A DNA stretch of 64,000 nt from Levilactobacillus mulengensis (GCF_003946045.1 NZ_RHNW01000001.1:310001-374000); one strand, 5' to 3'. Shown: positions 7,505 to 17,423, counted from the stretch's first letter. Notes: generated by a model not told the origin, from the letters alone. Numbers and translations: made by a program.

Positions 7505-9901
7505 TTAGGTCAATGAGGCCTGGAGACGTTGCACGAGTGCCGCGGTCGGACAGCTTAAAAGCGCGTCTTCCGTCTGCACCTGCTGTTGTCTGAGTTGGTA
7601 ACTCGGGGCCGTAGTCAAATCCTTGTGCTCCGGGTGCGCCACACCATTCATGATACCGTGATCGATTGTGATGAACCCACACTCGAAGAAGACTTGAATC
7701 ATGAAGACTAACTGGGTCCGTGGTAACCGCAAAAATGTGGCTAACTGGTCCAGTTGGTGCCCCACATCGACTTGTTGATGTGTTGCAACGAACTTAAACA
7801 GTTTAGCATATTGCGCGCGAGTTGGCATCCCTAATTGCGAAAGACTTTCTTTCTTATAGAGATAAGCCGTGACCTGTTGCGGTTTTAGCTCGGCCAAAAC
7901 GCGGGTCAAATCACTCGTATCATCCGGACAGTCAACGATAAATGCCGGCGTGTCGGCTGGCAATGGCTGCTGAACCGAGCCATCGACTAAGAGCGCCGTG
8001 GCCCCGGTCGGCAATTGCCGCGCCAGTTGTTGATACACGTTGCGATGGAAGAAGACGTAGACGCCAAACGCGGCAAACATCGCCTGATTAAGACGGGTCG
8101 TCCGGGCATCCACGACCCGGTCAGTCGCTGGGGCACTGGTTGCAGCCTGTGGTGCGGTCGGCTGCGACTCAGCCACGGTGGATTCGGCCGTTACGGTAGT
8201 CGTTAATTTCAAATCCTTGACCATCACCTGTAGGGAATGCCGTCCCTGCCACACATTATCTTCGATGGCACCCAGCACGGCGGCATCGCTCGGTGCAGCC
8301 GTCAGGGCAGGCACATTCTTGCCGGCGCCGAACTGAATCGCATTGAGTTGGTGCTGGCCTTCTTGTAATTGGAATTTCAAATGGGAATGGTCCTGCCCAA
8401 TGGCCTTGATCTGCGTCAAGGTCGCCGACTCAAAGGCAAACAACGGTTGCAGGTTGTCCGTCCCAAACGGCGCCATCTTGGCCAGTTCCTGGTAAAGCGG
8501 CATCGTGACGTCGGCGACCTTTAACGACGCGGCAACCGCCAATTCGCTAGGACCGCTCTCGGTCAATTTCTGCGTCCCCGCTTCGGCATCCAAGGCGTCC
8601 GCTAAGACCCCTAATTGGTCCTCAGGGAAGGTTAGTCCCACAGCCATGTGATGACCCCCAAAAGCCGTCATCAGGTCTCTGTGACCGTCTAAGGCCGTAA
8701 ATAAGTTAAAGGCCTCGACACTTCGACCAGACCCCTTGGCGCGGCCATCCTGAATGTTGACGACCAGGGTCGGCTTACCCGTGGTTTCCACGACCTTGCT
8801 GGCCACAATTCCCAGCACCCCTTCGTGCCAGTCATGTCCGCTAATGATCAGGGTCGGCCGGTCACGGTGATCCGCATCGGCCGCTTCCGCCAACGCCGCC
8901 GCACTGATCTGTTTGACCAGGTCTTGGCGGTGCCGGTTCTTTTGTTCCGTGTCCTTGGCCAACGACTTGGCCCGTTCGTCGTCCAACGTGGTCAGTAACT
9001 CAACGGCGGGACTGGCGTCGTCCAAGCGGCCTAACGCATTCAATCGCGGGGCAATGCCGAAACCGATCGATTGCTCGTCCAATTCGGCGGGCTTCAACCC
9101 GGCCCCACTCATCAGCGCCTGTAAGCCCGGCCGTTCGTCCTGCTTTAACAGCTGGAGGCCGTAGTAGACCAGTACCCGGTTTTCATCGACCAGGGGGACC
9201 AAATCGGCCACGGTCCCAATGGCCGCCAGGTCCAACAGGTCTTGCGGAATCTCTTCGCGTAAGGCCTGCGCGACCTTGAAGGCCACCCCGGCCCCAGACA
9301 GGCCCCCAAATGGGTATTCCGCGCCCGGGTAGCGGGGATGAATAATCGCATAGGCCGCCGGCAATTCTTGGGGCAGTTCGTGGTGATCGGTCACCACCAC
9401 GTCGACCCCGGCTTCGTTGGCCGCGGCAATGGCCTCGTTCCCGGCCACCCCGTTGTCCACCGTCACGAAGAGTTGGGTCCCTGCCGCAATCAGCTTTTTA
9501 AAAGCCGCAACGTTGGGACCATAGCCGTCAGTGAACCGATTCGGGATATAGTAGTTCACCTTGGCTCCCATTTCGTTCAACGTTTCATATAGAATGGACG
9601 TGCTCGTGACCCCGTCAGCGTCATAATCCCCATAAATGGTGATCTGTTGGTCGGCGCCAATCGCGTCTTCGATTCGCGCGACCCCCTTAGCCATATCGTG
9701 TAACAGGTTCGGGTCATGGAGTTGTTCGGGTCCCGGATTCAAAAAGGTGTGGACCGTTTCCGCCGTCTGATACCCCCGGTTCCACAGAATCTGGGCGACG
9801 ATTGGCGAAATACTTTCCGCCTGTGCTAAGGCCTGGGCCTCGGCTGACGGCTGATCAACATGTTTAATATTCCATTGGTACTGTGCGGCAATCACCAGCA
9901 A
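7505..9901 (-). CDS. recJ: Single-stranded-DNA-specific exonuclease RecJ
   Basis: A 5'-to-3' single-strand DNA exonuclease of recombination and repair. The 798-residue protein has the DHH-family metal motifs GDYDADG at 91-97 and TDHHELP at about 171-177, DHHA1 and OB-like regions in the middle, and a long C-terminal extension after about residue 560 as in Firmicute RecJ. I accept the TTG start at 9901 because AAAGGA lies close upstream; GTG at 9895 is the alternative. About 480 bases separate it from the upstream gene, filled by an inverted repeat and a class A element. Confidence 0.95.
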   Translation of the reverse strand: MLVIAAQYQWNIKHVDQPSAEAQALAQAESISPIVAQILWNRGYQTAETVHTFLNPGPEQLHDPNLLHDMAKGVARIEDAIGADQQITIYGDYDADGVTSTSILYETLNEMGAKVNYYIPNRFTDGYGPNVAAFKKLIAAGTQLFVTVDNGVAGNEAIAAANEAGVDVVVTDHHELPQELPAAYAIIHPRYPGAEYPFGGLSGAGVAFKVAQALREEIPQDLLDLAAIGTVADLVPLVDENRVLVYYGLQLLKQDERPGLQALMSGAGLKPAELDEQSIGFGIAPRLNALGRLDDASPAVELLTTLDDERAKSLAKDTEQKNRHRQDLVKQISAAALAEAADADHRDRPTLIISGHDWHEGVLGIVASKVVETTGKPTLVVNIQDGRAKGSGRSVEAFNLFTALDGHRDLMTAFGGHHMAVGLTFPEDQLGVLADALDAEAGTQKLTESGPSELAVAASLKVADVTMPLYQELAKMAPFGTDNLQPLFAFESATLTQIKAIGQDHSHLKFQLQEGQHQLNAIQFGAGKNVPALTAAPSDAAVLGAIEDNVWQGRHSLQVMVKDLKLTTTVTAESTVAESQPTAPQAATSAPATDRVVDARTTRLNQAMFAAFGVYVFFHRNVYQQLARQLPTGATALLVDGSVQQPLPADTPAFIVDCPDDTSDLTRVLAELKPQQVTAYLYKKESLSQLGMPTRAQYAKLFKFVATHQQVDVGHQLDQLATFLRLPRTQLVFMIQVFFECGFITIDHGIMNGVAHPEHKDLTTAPSYQLRQQQVQTEDALLSCPTAALVQRLQASLT

Positions 9902-9930
9902 ACCATCCTTTCCAAACTAAATCTGTGTGA

Positions 9931-10017
9931 CCAACGTTCAAATAGAAACGGACGCCACAGAAATTAGTGTTGCGTTCAGCGCTAATCCCTGCAACGCCCA
10001 TCGATTGAGAACGTTGG
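9931..10017 (-). repeat. Inverted repeat in the recJ leader
   Basis: CCAACGTTC (9931-9939) and GAACGTTGG (10009-10017) are perfect complements enclosing a second potential hairpin with GCGTT/AACGC. It lies 30 bases upstream of recJ. It could be a leader-RNA structure or an operator; nothing more can be said. Confidence 0.45.
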
Positions 10018-10055
10018 CCTTCTACTATTTTCCTGGGTACTTGGTTGCGCTTCGT

Positions 10056-10241
10056 TTGCGCCTCCGGGATGGTGAAAATAGGCCGGGACGCTGTGGGCGC
10101 GCGTCTGGAGCCAAGGAACGGTCTCCAGACTTACTTTGAGCCTCATAGACCGAGTCTCAAAGATAGCAGTTGTCTAAGCGGTAAACCGCTAAGACAACTC
10201 CCACGGCTGAGCCTATTTTCACCATCCCTGCGGCTAACACA
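10056..10241 (+). repeat. Class A structured repeat, copy A1
   Basis: Core at 10066-10228. The outer stem begins GGGATGGTGAAAATAGG and closes with CCTATTTTCACCATCCC. Inside are an inner stem GCTGTGGG/CCCACGGC and three hairpins with stems GTCTGGAG/CTCCAGAC, CTTTGAG/CTCAAAG and a 15-base arm AGTTGTCTAAGCGGT with its near-perfect complement. The first hairpin's loop is CCAAGGAACGGT. It lies between the lapA-like gene and recJ. Confidence 0.85.
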
Positions 10242-10321
10242 GCGTTAACCCAGTACCCGTTTATCGTTCTAATCAGATCTACCGTTATTAAGTTCATCTT
10301 ACCAACTGATTGGTTAGACAA

Positions 10322-10366
10322 ACGATAGTCTCATTGATTGATTAACTACAATGACAGCTATCGTAC
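10322..10366. repeat. Inverted repeat downstream of lapA-like gene
   Basis: ACGATAG...CATTG pairs with CAATG...CTATCGT. It lies just after the stop codon of the lapA-like gene. On the minus strand only a weak T tract follows, so it may be a poor terminator or an RNA end structure. Confidence 0.4.
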
Positions 10367-10382
10367 GCGTCATTCAGTTAGT

Positions 10383-10775
10383 CTATTGCTTATCCAACTG
10401 TGCCTGTAAATCAGCCACCTGCGCCTTCAGGGTCTTGATTTGCTTCTCCTGTAATCCGGCTGCCTGCTTGCTGTTGGAGTTTTGCAGACGCTTGTTCAAC
10501 CGGTCATTATCGGCCTTTAACGCCGTGATCCGGTCGTTGCTGGTCTTCTCCAGATCCTTGTAAGCGCGATTATGTTGGAAACTATTGATGGTTGAGAAAA
10601 GAATCATCAGGATGGCCCCAATTAAGATGGAGACCAACAGAATCAGAATCAACGGCCAATGAACCGTGGTAAAGCCAAACGAAACGGGCACACTCTCCAC
10701 GTTTAGAATTGCAAAAACCGCGACAACGATTACCAATAAAATAGTTACAACGATTCGCCATTGATTCTTCATCAC
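10383..10775 (-). CDS. LapA family (DUF1049-like) membrane protein
   Basis: A 130-residue protein with two membrane segments (about residues 8-27 and 40-62; [19 protein letters not shown] then a second hydrophobic stretch) and a C-terminal coiled coil rich in Lys, Leu and Gln ([18 protein letters not shown]). This is the LapA/DUF1049 layout. Its ATG overlaps the rnz stop codon (ATGA), so it is translationally coupled to rnz. The role is unknown; E. coli LapA acts with lipopolysaccharide-control proteins, which cannot apply in a Gram-positive cell. Confidence 0.8.
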   Translation of the reverse strand: MMKNQWRIVVTILLVIVVAVFAILNVESVPVSFGFTTVHWPLILILLVSILIGAILMILFSTINSFQHNRAYKDLEKTSNDRITALKADNDRLNKRLQNSNSKQAAGLQEKQIKTLKAQVADLQAQLDKQ

Positions 10776-11722
10776 TTCGCACCAGCTTTAATTATTTTTT
10801 GAAACGGCACATCTACTTCATCAAAGTCCTTGACCACCTTGGTATTCTTGAAGACGTCGCGGGCCTGTTGTTGCAGGTCTAACGCCATCTTACCGGTGTA
10901 CCGGGCGGAAATATGGTTCAATAATAACATCTTCACGTGCATCCGCTTAGCCAGTTCCGCCGCCTGAATGTTGGTGGAATGGTAGTATGAGCGAGCTAAC
11001 TTGCTTTCGCCCTTGGCAAACGTACTCTCGTGCACCAAGACGTCCGCATTGCGCGCCAATCGTTCCTCACCAGGTGTCTGCCGGGTATCGCCTAAAATAG
11101 CGACGATACGTCCCGGCTGGGCGGGGCCTAAGAAATCCTGGCCGTTGAGGGTCCGTCCATCGGGTAAGGTAACCGTTTCGCCGGCCTTGAGCTTGCCGTA
11201 AACGGGGCCCGATGGAATCTGGGCCTCCCGCAGCTTATCCACTTGAAGCTCACCCGGATGATCCTTTTCCTCTACCCGGTAGCCGAAACACTCGATGCGG
11301 TGATCCAGGTGCTGGGCGTAAACACGGAACTTACTGTCCTCAAAGACTAACCCATCGCTGGCCAATTCTTGATAATGAATCTTATAGGATAGCTTGGTCT
11401 CGGACACCCGTAGACTGATTTCTACAAAGCTCCGAATCCCTTTAGGTCCATAAATCGTCAGTGGTTCATTGCCCCCCTGAAAGGAGCGACTACTCAACAA
11501 GCCCGGCAGCCCAAAGATATGGTCTCCGTGCAGGTGGGTAATAAAAATTTTATCAATTTTACGTGGCTTTAAGGTCGTTCGTAAAATTTGGTGCTGTGTC
11601 GCTTCGCCGACGTCAAACAGCCAAACGGAGTTGCGTTCGTCTAGCAGACGCAAGGCCGTACTCGTTACGTTGCGGAACTTTCCTGGCGAACCAGCGCCGG
11701 TCCCTAAGAATTCAATTTCCAT
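10772..11722 (-). CDS. rnz: Ribonuclease Z
   Basis: A tRNA 3'-processing endonuclease of the metallo-beta-lactamase fold that removes 3' trailers from tRNA precursors lacking an encoded CCA. That fits the tRNA-Ser in this window, which has no CCA. The 316-residue length is standard. The zinc motif HLHGDH is at residues 63-68, the opening is [11 protein letters not shown], and further metal ligands are LGDTRQT and the C-terminal [10 protein letters not shown]. It is the first gene of the rnz to lapA-like pair. Confidence 0.96.
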   Translation of the reverse strand: MEIEFLGTGAGSPGKFRNVTSTALRLLDERNSVWLFDVGEATQHQILRTTLKPRKIDKIFITHLHGDHIFGLPGLLSSRSFQGGNEPLTIYGPKGIRSFVEISLRVSETKLSYKIHYQELASDGLVFEDSKFRVYAQHLDHRIECFGYRVEEKDHPGELQVDKLREAQIPSGPVYGKLKAGETVTLPDGRTLNGQDFLGPAQPGRIVAILGDTRQTPGEERLARNADVLVHESTFAKGESKLARSYYHSTNIQAAELAKRMHVKMLLLNHISARYTGKMALDLQQQARDVFKNTKVVKDFDEVDVPFQKIIKAGAK

Positions 11723-12061
11723 AATTTTTTCGTTCCTATCCTATTTAGAAGTCCGAACACCATTTTAGGGGATTTTCGGGCAAACCGCAACTTTTCCACC
11801 CCACTTTTCCAATTGTCCGGAGTCACTCGCAACTTGTCTAACGTGGTTGTACCGGGTCGAGGCGTTGCCCCCCTCATCCCCCGGTTATTCCCACAAGGGC
11901 CACGAATCCCGTAGCCACTCGTTTTCGTCCCCAACTGGCAAATTTCCGTTAAATTTTCTGCGAAGTCTGGGGTTCCCTGAAAAAATTCGGTATACTGAAG
12001 GTAATCGAAGTCGTTGCCAATTTTTCTAGGCGACGGCGACACGAACTGGGGAGGGAGTGCC
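11723..12061. other. Divergent intergenic region rnz / 91-residue gene
   Basis: These 339 bases separate two divergent genes. The only recognisable signal is a -10-like TATACT at 11991-11996 for the rightward gene. No convincing coding frame is seen; the minus-strand open frame here has unlikely composition and no ribosome site. Confidence 0.5.
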
Positions 12062-12337
12062 TTGCGTCTCATTGATTTTAACCGGTCCACAATTGATTTA
12101 CATCCCGCGTTGCGGCTCTACTGGGAACGCGACCATCAGCTACAGCCCATCACCGACCTCCAGCCGGGCGGCCAGCGACTTTTGTTGGTCAGCGGACCGG
12201 GACATCCCCTGACACTGGACCAATTTCGCGCCCGGTGTCAGCAGATCGACCCCCACGCGAGTCTCTTTATCGCGGCGGAGCCCCCCATTCGGCTGTACGG
12301 TTACCGTCTTGTGCCTCACCAAATTTTGCTCGGTTGA
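12062..12337 (+). CDS. Hypothetical protein (91 aa)
   Basis: A 91-residue soluble protein beginning LRLIDFNRSTIDLHPALRL, with no motif I recognise. The start is taken as TTG at 12062 because GGGAGGG lies about 9 bases upstream, and a TATACT -10 element is found some 65 bases before. It ends 13 bases before the lipoprotein gene, so both probably form one transcript closed by the terminator near 13122. Confidence 0.55.
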   Translation: MRLIDFNRSTIDLHPALRLYWERDHQLQPITDLQPGGQRLLLVSGPGHPLTLDQFRARCQQIDPHASLFIAAEPPIRLYGYRLVPHQILLG

Positions 12338-12350
12338 AAGGAGTTTTACC

Positions 12351-13097
12351 ATGCGTTTATCAAAAGTTGCCATCCTAGCCAGTCTGCTCGCCGTCGTTGG
12401 CCTGGCCGGTTGTCAAGACAACGCGTCAAAGAGTACCGCTAGTTTTAAAAATAGTAGCAGTCAGTCCAGCAGCTATCACGCCGCCAACCCGGACGCGGCC
12501 GTAACCCAATCATCATCCCCTAAGAAAGAAGCCCAGACTTACGAACCGAAGGCTGCTCAAACCAAGAGTGCGCGCTATGTGAAGTCGGGCAACCTCAAGT
12601 CGTCCGGCCAATACACCTACGACAAGGTCGGCACCAAGCTCCAGTTGGCGAAGGTCAAGCATCCCCAAACCACCATCAAGAGTGGTGACCTGACCTATAA
12701 AGTCACGACGGTGCGGTTGATCAAGAATACCGCCAAGACGGCGGCCGCCAAACGCATGGCCGCTCAGGCATTGAACCTGACCACCCTGAAGAGCCCCTAC
12801 TACACGATTCAGGTGAAGTTCGCCATCACCAACAGCGGCGACCACGACGTCACCACCGATGGTATTCAAGCAATTCGGTTGAAAAAGGGCCTAGAGCTGA
12901 ATGCCGCCAACCAACTGAGCGACGCCAGTGCCGGCAAGACGATTGCCGCTCACGACAAGCTCGACACCTTCGCCACCGGACTCGCCAGCGAAAAGACCAA
13001 ACCCACTTTCAAATCGGTCAAGATTTCCTTCGCCGGCGCCTACGCGGATCACAAGCAAGTCGCCGACCCAACTGGCTGGTTGAAATTAACGCTGTAG
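12351..13097 (+). CDS. Lipoprotein with a C-terminal Ig-like (DUF4352/DUF5068-like) domain
   Basis: A 248-residue predicted lipoprotein. The signal peptide ends in lipobox LAGC with Cys21 as the lipidated residue. A Ser/Lys/Gln-rich linker runs to about residue 75. The C-terminal half looks like the beta-sandwich of DUF4352/DUF5068 proteins (YYTIQVKFAITNSGDHDV, then a second strand set). AAAGGAG precedes the ATG at 12351. It should sit on the outer face of the membrane. Ligand and function are unknown, and the domain assignment is tentative. Confidence 0.75.
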   Translation: MRLSKVAILASLLAVVGLAGCQDNASKSTASFKNSSSQSSSYHAANPDAAVTQSSSPKKEAQTYEPKAAQTKSARYVKSGNLKSSGQYTYDKVGTKLQLAKVKHPQTTIKSGDLTYKVTTVRLIKNTAKTAAAKRMAAQALNLTTLKSPYYTIQVKFAITNSGDHDVTTDGIQAIRLKKGLELNAANQLSDASAGKTIAAHDKLDTFATGLASEKTKPTFKSVKISFAGAYADHKQVADPTGWLKLTL

Positions 13098-13121
13098 AAA
13101 ATTCAAGCAACCTAAACTATG

Positions 13122-13151
13122 AGGACGTGCCGCAACTGGCCGTCCTTTTTT
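13122..13151 (+). terminator. Rho-independent terminator after lipoprotein gene
   Basis: GGACG pairs with CGTCC across a 13-base loop, followed by six T residues. Confidence 0.7.
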
Positions 13152-13177
13152 GATGCTCACACACAACTTTAAAACAC

Positions 13178-13220
13178 AAAAAAATCGCCACCACCTAATT
13201 TTTCAGGTAATGGCGACGAT
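13178..13220 (-). terminator. Distal terminator of the obg transcript
   Basis: On the minus strand TCGCCATTACCT and AGGTGGTGGCGA form a stem followed by a run of T. It lies about 290 bases beyond the obg stop codon, after a class B repeat, so that repeat should be inside the obg 3' untranslated RNA. Confidence 0.75.
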
Positions 13221-13245
13221 TGAAAGACAATAAAAACTTTATAGC

Positions 13246-13501
13246 TTTTGGTTTTAACTGCTGTCTTTGGTAAAAAGCTGTCTTCACCGGAGGAAGCCAG
13301 AGACGGAGTCAGCTGTGTCGATGGTGTTGGCTGGGGTTCTTTCCCAGCCTACAGCATGGGCCGACTTTGGAGACGTGTGATTTTCACGGCTTCAAAGCGA
13401 GGTGGAAGCCAGCTCTTTGGCTGGAACCGGGCCCCACAGCAGGCGGAGTCTCTGGAAGCCGCAGGTGAACGGGTTTATGCCGTCCCGACAGCCATTTAAA
13501 C
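13246..13501 (-). repeat. Class B structured repeat, copy B1
   Basis: Core at 13287-13465, minus orientation. The outer arms GGTTTTAACTGCTGTC and GACAGCCATTTAAACC are near-complements. Then CCAGAGAC/GTCTCTGG, the inner stem GCTGTG/CACAGC, and hairpins CCAGC/GCTGG, a CTTTG-type stem with CCAAAG, and GGCTGGG/CCCAGCC. The first hairpin's loop contains CAAAGA. It begins four bases after the obg stop codon. Confidence 0.8.
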
Positions 13502-13504
13502 CAG

Positions 13505-14800
13505 TTAAGCCATGTATTCGAAGGTGAAGTCGCCAATCTTAACCGAGTCCCCGTTTTGGGCACCGTGGCTCCGCAGGCTATCGTCAACCCCCATCCCCCG
13601 CATTTGCCGAGCAAAGCGTAAGAGACTTTCTTCATGATTGATATCGGTCATTTGGAACAGCTTCTCAAGCTTGTCGCCGCCTAATATCCAAGTCCCGTCT
13701 TCATCCTGCGTCAGCGTAAATTCAGCTTCTGGCTTGAACGTGTATTCCGCAGAGGTGGCCACTTCTGGCTGCTTAACTGGGAATTGTGGCGTTTCGGCCA
13801 ACATATCCGCCGTACGACCCAACAGAGGGGTCAAGCCATCGTGCGTCAAGGCGGAGACCGCAAAGATTTCTGGTGTCTTCGCTAACAACGTGTCCTGCTT
13901 CAAGTCTTCCTTGAACTTGGCCAGGTTGTCCGCTGAATCCGGCATATCCATCTTGTTCGCAACCACGATTTGTGGCCGCTTCAAGATGTCTGGATCGTAC
14001 GTCTTCAACTCTTCGTTGATCTTTTCAAAGTCATCGTAGGGGTCGCGGCCTTCCAGCCCACTCATATCGATCAAGTGGAGGATGACCCGCGTCCGTTCAA
14101 CGTGCCGTAAGAATTGGAACCCGAGTCCAACCCCGGTTGCGGCGCCTTCAATCAAGCCGGGTAAATCGGCCATCACAAAGTCACGACCATCGGGCAAGCG
14201 CACCATCCCCAGGTTAGGGACCAGCGTGGTAAAGTGGTATTCCGCAATCTTTGGCTTGGCACTCGTCACCGTGGACAGTAACGTGGACTTCCCAACGGAT
14301 GGGAACCCAACTAGCCCAACATCGGCCAAGACCTTCAATTCGAGTTGCACTTCAAATTCTTGACCAGGTTCACCATTTTCGGCGATTTCTGGTGCTGGGT
14401 TCTTGGGTGAGGCAAAATGAATGTTGCCCCGACCACCACGGCCACCCTTGGCGATCACGGCTTCGTCATCACTGGCCACCAGGTCGGCCATAACGGCGCC
14501 CGTTTCCAAATTGATGACCGTCGTGCCCTGAGGGACCTTGATGATGGTATCATCGGCACCGCGGCCCGTCATGGATTTGATGGCCCCGTTACCCCCGTTT
14601 TTCGCTTTGAATTTACGGGAGTACCGGAAGTCCATCAGCGTCCGTAAGCCTTCGTCGACTTGGAAGATGATGTTACCACCACGACCACCGTCACCACCGG
14701 CTGGACCACCGTTTGGCACAAATTTTTCGCGCCGGAAGGCCACCATACCATTCCCACCGTTGCCGGCCTTCACGTTAATTTTAACTTGATCTACAAACAT
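13505..14800 (-). CDS. obg: GTPase Obg (CgtA)
   Basis: An essential GTPase of late 50S assembly and stress signalling. The 431-residue protein has the glycine-rich Obg fold (about 1-158), the G domain with P-loop GFPSVGKST at 165-173 and NKMDMPD further on, and the C-terminal OCT domain found in Firmicutes (about 350-431). The start [18 protein letters not shown] is conserved. Its 3' untranslated region contains repeat B1 before the terminator near 13178. Confidence 0.97.
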   Translation of the reverse strand: MFVDQVKINVKAGNGGNGMVAFRREKFVPNGGPAGGDGGRGGNIIFQVDEGLRTLMDFRYSRKFKAKNGGNGAIKSMTGRGADDTIIKVPQGTTVINLETGAVMADLVASDDEAVIAKGGRGGRGNIHFASPKNPAPEIAENGEPGQEFEVQLELKVLADVGLVGFPSVGKSTLLSTVTSAKPKIAEYHFTTLVPNLGMVRLPDGRDFVMADLPGLIEGAATGVGLGFQFLRHVERTRVILHLIDMSGLEGRDPYDDFEKINEELKTYDPDILKRPQIVVANKMDMPDSADNLAKFKEDLKQDTLLAKTPEIFAVSALTHDGLTPLLGRTADMLAETPQFPVKQPEVATSAEYTFKPEAEFTLTQDEDGTWILGGDKLEKLFQMTDINHEESLLRFARQMRGMGVDDSLRSHGAQNGDSVKIGDFTFEYMA

Positions 14801-14888
14801 AATTTTTATTCCTCGTTTTCTAAACCAGCGCGTGCTGCTTTCTCTCTAAGACTCCTGCTAGCCAGTATACCGGCAAACGGTCGCCACG

Positions 14889-16706
14889 TCAAAGTTTCGT
14901 TGGCGTCCGCGGACTTTTTATTTCGGCTGTTTCGGTTGCCAGCGTGATGTGAATCGTTTGGGCCACGGGTTCACTGATTCCCAGGCCCCGCAGGTCATCC
15001 ACGGAAGCCTCACCGATTTTCTTGGTCGAGCCAAATTTCCGCAACAGTTTATTTCGCGTCTTCGGCCCCACGCCAGGGATGCGGTCCAACCGAGAACTCA
15101 GGGAGTGCTTGGTGTGAACCTGCCGGTGGAAGGTGATTGCAAACCGGTGAACCTCATCTTGAATCCGCTGGACCAGGTAGAAGCCCTGACTCTTGGGATC
15201 CAAATGAATGTGTTCATCGTTGGGACCGAACAACAGGTCGGCCGTCTTATGGTGGTCGTTCTTGACCATCCCGGCGACCGGAATGTGGAGGTCAAATTCG
15301 TCGGCTAAGACCTCCTTGACGGCATTCATTTGAATGTCGCCCCCATCCATCAAAATCAGGTCCGGCATGGCGCCATGCTCCTTTAAGAGCCGGCCATACC
15401 GTCGGCGAATGACTTCCAGGGTACTGGCGGTTTCATCCGCGTGATCGACCGTCCGCAATTTATATTTCCGATATAACTTTTTGTTGGGTTGACCATCAAC
15501 GAACACGACCATTGCGGAGACCAAATCGGCCCCCTGAATATGTGAGTGGTCAAAGGCCTCAATCTTGTGCCCCGGGGCAATGCCCAAGGCATCGGTGATT
15601 TCCTTCATGGCACCCGTGGTCTTACTTTCATCCAGCTCCAACAGCCGAAACTTCTCGTCTAAGACCAGTTTGGCGTTCTTCCCGGCCATCTCCAGCAAAT
15701 CTCGTTTGGTGCCCCGCTGCGGCGTTCTGACGGGCACCTTGAGCAGCTCCTCGATGACGTCGTGGTCAATGCTGGCCGGCACCAGGATTTCGCGTGGGAG
15801 CACCGTATTTTTCCGTTGATAGAACTGCACAATGAAACTCGCCAATTCTTCTTCAGCGGAGTTCACGACGGGAAAGAGGCGCTTCTCTCGCTTCATCAAG
15901 CGAGCCTGCCGAATGAAGAAGACCTGAATCGACAGCCAGCCCTTATCCAGGTAGAAGTTGAAGATATCCCGGGGCGTGTTGTCGTTAGAAATGATCTTTT
16001 GCTTTTCGACCGTGGCTTCAATGTAACGAATTTGGTCGCGTAAATCAGCGGCCCGTTCGTATTCCATCTCGCTAGCCGCCTTGTCCATCCGCGTCGCCAG
16101 TTCCTTCTTGGCGTGAGCCACGTTCCCGTTTAAAAAGGACTTGATCTTGCGAATCTGCTTGGCATAGGCCTCTTCCGGTACCTCTTGGAAGCAGGCGCCC
16201 AGGCATTGACCCATGTGATAGTACAGGCAGGGCCGGCCTTGAAACCCGGTGCACCGGCGTAACGGGTAGACCTTCTGCAGGAAGTGCATGGTCTCCTCCG
16301 CGGCGTACACGTTGGGGTACGGTCCAAAGTAGTAGGCCCCGTCCTTGCGAATGTCACTGACCAGTAGGAGTTGCGGGTCCCGTTCATTGGTAATTTTAAT
16401 GTAGGGGTAACCGGTCCCCCGCTTTAATTTAATGTTGAAGTAGGGTTGGTGCTTTTGAATCAGGGTAATTTCCAACAGGAAGGCTTCCTTGTCGGTCGAG
16501 GTGATGATCGTTTCAAAGTCCACGATTTCACTGACCAGTTGGGCCGTCTTCCCGGTATGGCTACTCTTGAAATACGAGCGCACCCGGTTCTTCAGGTTCT
16601 TCGCCTTCCCCACGTAGATGATCTGACTGTTGATGTTCTTCATCAAGTAGCAGCCGGGAAGGCCCGGCAGTAAGGCTAGCTTGTGTTCTAAATATTCCGA
16701 CGCCAA
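14889..16706 (-). CDS. uvrC: Excinuclease ABC subunit C
   Basis: Makes the two cuts around DNA lesions in nucleotide excision repair, acting with UvrA and UvrB. The 605 residues carry the GIY-YIG nuclease at the N-terminus (PGCYLMKNINSQIIYVGKA, about 18-36), the zinc or cysteine cluster FQGRPCLYYHMGQCLGAC, a UVR (UvrB-binding) helix pair near 210-240, the RNase H-like second nuclease with FDHSHIQGAD, and tandem helix-hairpin-helix motifs at the end (IPGVGPKTRNKLL). Length is standard. It is a single gene divergent from the small gene at 16871. Confidence 0.97.
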   Translation of the reverse strand: MASEYLEHKLALLPGLPGCYLMKNINSQIIYVGKAKNLKNRVRSYFKSSHTGKTAQLVSEIVDFETIITSTDKEAFLLEITLIQKHQPYFNIKLKRGTGYPYIKITNERDPQLLLVSDIRKDGAYYFGPYPNVYAAEETMHFLQKVYPLRRCTGFQGRPCLYYHMGQCLGACFQEVPEEAYAKQIRKIKSFLNGNVAHAKKELATRMDKAASEMEYERAADLRDQIRYIEATVEKQKIISNDNTPRDIFNFYLDKGWLSIQVFFIRQARLMKREKRLFPVVNSAEEELASFIVQFYQRKNTVLPREILVPASIDHDVIEELLKVPVRTPQRGTKRDLLEMAGKNAKLVLDEKFRLLELDESKTTGAMKEITDALGIAPGHKIEAFDHSHIQGADLVSAMVVFVDGQPNKKLYRKYKLRTVDHADETASTLEVIRRRYGRLLKEHGAMPDLILMDGGDIQMNAVKEVLADEFDLHIPVAGMVKNDHHKTADLLFGPNDEHIHLDPKSQGFYLVQRIQDEVHRFAITFHRQVHTKHSLSSRLDRIPGVGPKTRNKLLRKFGSTKKIGEASVDDLRGLGISEPVAQTIHITLATETAEIKSPRTPTKL

Positions 16707-16813
16707 GGAAAATCCCTCCCGTTTTTTTATCGTATAGATTAGCTTTTAAATTATAAAACGAATGTTTGTTTGGTGCAAGTGAAAGCCCCCGTGCCACCAC
16801 TGCGGCCGAAAAA

Positions 16814-16842
16814 ATGACAAATCCGCGGAATTCTGCTATGAT
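16814..16842 (+). promoter_or_regulatory. Sigma-A promoter for the 62-residue gene
   Basis: ATGACA (16814-16819), a 17-base spacer, and extended -10 TGCTATGAT ending at 16842, 28 bases before the TTG start. This is a good consensus match. Confidence 0.65.
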
Positions 16843-16870
16843 TACTGAAAAAGCAAGGAGGTGGTTCGAT

Positions 16871-17059
16871 TTGGCATTGAAAGTCAAGCGTCAAGACGAC
16901 CTGGATTCCATGTTCGGTAAGTTTGCCCAAATGGACCCGACCGACGTCAAGCGTGATAAGTTTCTGAAGCGCAACGACGAACACAAGAATGACAAAAAGG
17001 GTAAGGGCCTGATCAAGGACGATCAGATCAAACATGAAAAGAAGCACGAACACGACTAG
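16871..17059 (+). CDS. Small basic protein, SPJ_0845-like
   Basis: A 62-residue, highly charged protein starting LALKVKRQDDLDSMFGKFA and ending in a Lys/His-rich tail (HEKKHEHD). The opening resembles the short SPJ_0845-type proteins of streptococci and lactobacilli, which have no known function. The start is TTG at 16871 because AAGGAGG lies 7 bases upstream; a consensus promoter sits further up and a terminator closes the gene. Confidence 0.65.
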   Translation: MALKVKRQDDLDSMFGKFAQMDPTDVKRDKFLKRNDEHKNDKKGKGLIKDDQIKHEKKHEHD

Positions 17060-17070
17060 GTCGTTGTACC

Positions 17071-17109
17071 AAAAAAGGTCTCACGGAAAATTTTCCGTGG
17101 GACCTTTTT
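17071..17109. terminator. Bidirectional terminator
   Basis: GGTCTCACGGAAAA pairs with TTTTCCGTGGGACC, with A and T runs on the two sides. It serves both the 62-residue gene and the mazG-like gene. Confidence 0.85.
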
Positions 17110-17121
17110 GTTGACGCTAAT

Positions 17122-17421
17122 TTAATGGTTTGGCTGATATCCATGGGGATAACGCGCATTAAGCCGCTTGATGTTATCCTGAGCGACCTCATCGAAGTCG
17201 ATGTCGGCCCACTGGGAAATCTGGCTCAGGTACCACAGCACATCGCCCATTTCTTTGACGATGGCGTCGTGATCCAAGTCCTTACCGTGGAAGGTGTAAT
17301 TTTTAACCAAATCAACGACCTGGCCCGTTTCGCCGGCTAGGCCCAGCGCACAATTCGTCAGGACCTGTTCGTTGCCGTACAGCGTCCGGTTCGCAGCTTT
17401 TTGATATTCGTTAAATTCCAA
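17122..17421 (-). CDS. MazG-like nucleotide pyrophosphohydrolase
   Basis: A 99-residue single-domain MazG-like protein. Such enzymes hydrolyse nucleoside triphosphates to monophosphate and pyrophosphate using an acidic cluster that binds magnesium. The expected acidic helices are visible: GLAGETGQVVDLVKN near residues 28-42 and KEMGDVLWYLSQ near 55-67. It begins 2 bases after the engB stop codon, so the two genes are one translationally linked unit. The substrate cannot be told from sequence. Confidence 0.85.
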   Translation of the reverse strand: MEFNEYQKAANRTLYGNEQVLTNCALGLAGETGQVVDLVKNYTFHGKDLDHDAIVKEMGDVLWYLSQISQWADIDFDEVAQDNIKRLNARYPHGYQPNH

Positions 17422-17423
17422 AT

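Noticed and set aside
9927-10248. Open frames of about 70 residues inside repeat A1
   Set aside because: They arise from the GC-rich palindromes, have no ribosome site and unlikely composition; the region is a structured repeat.
11704-12090. 128-residue minus-strand open frame
   Set aside because: It overlaps the start of rnz and the divergent promoter region and has no ribosome site; the residue make-up is unlike a real protein.
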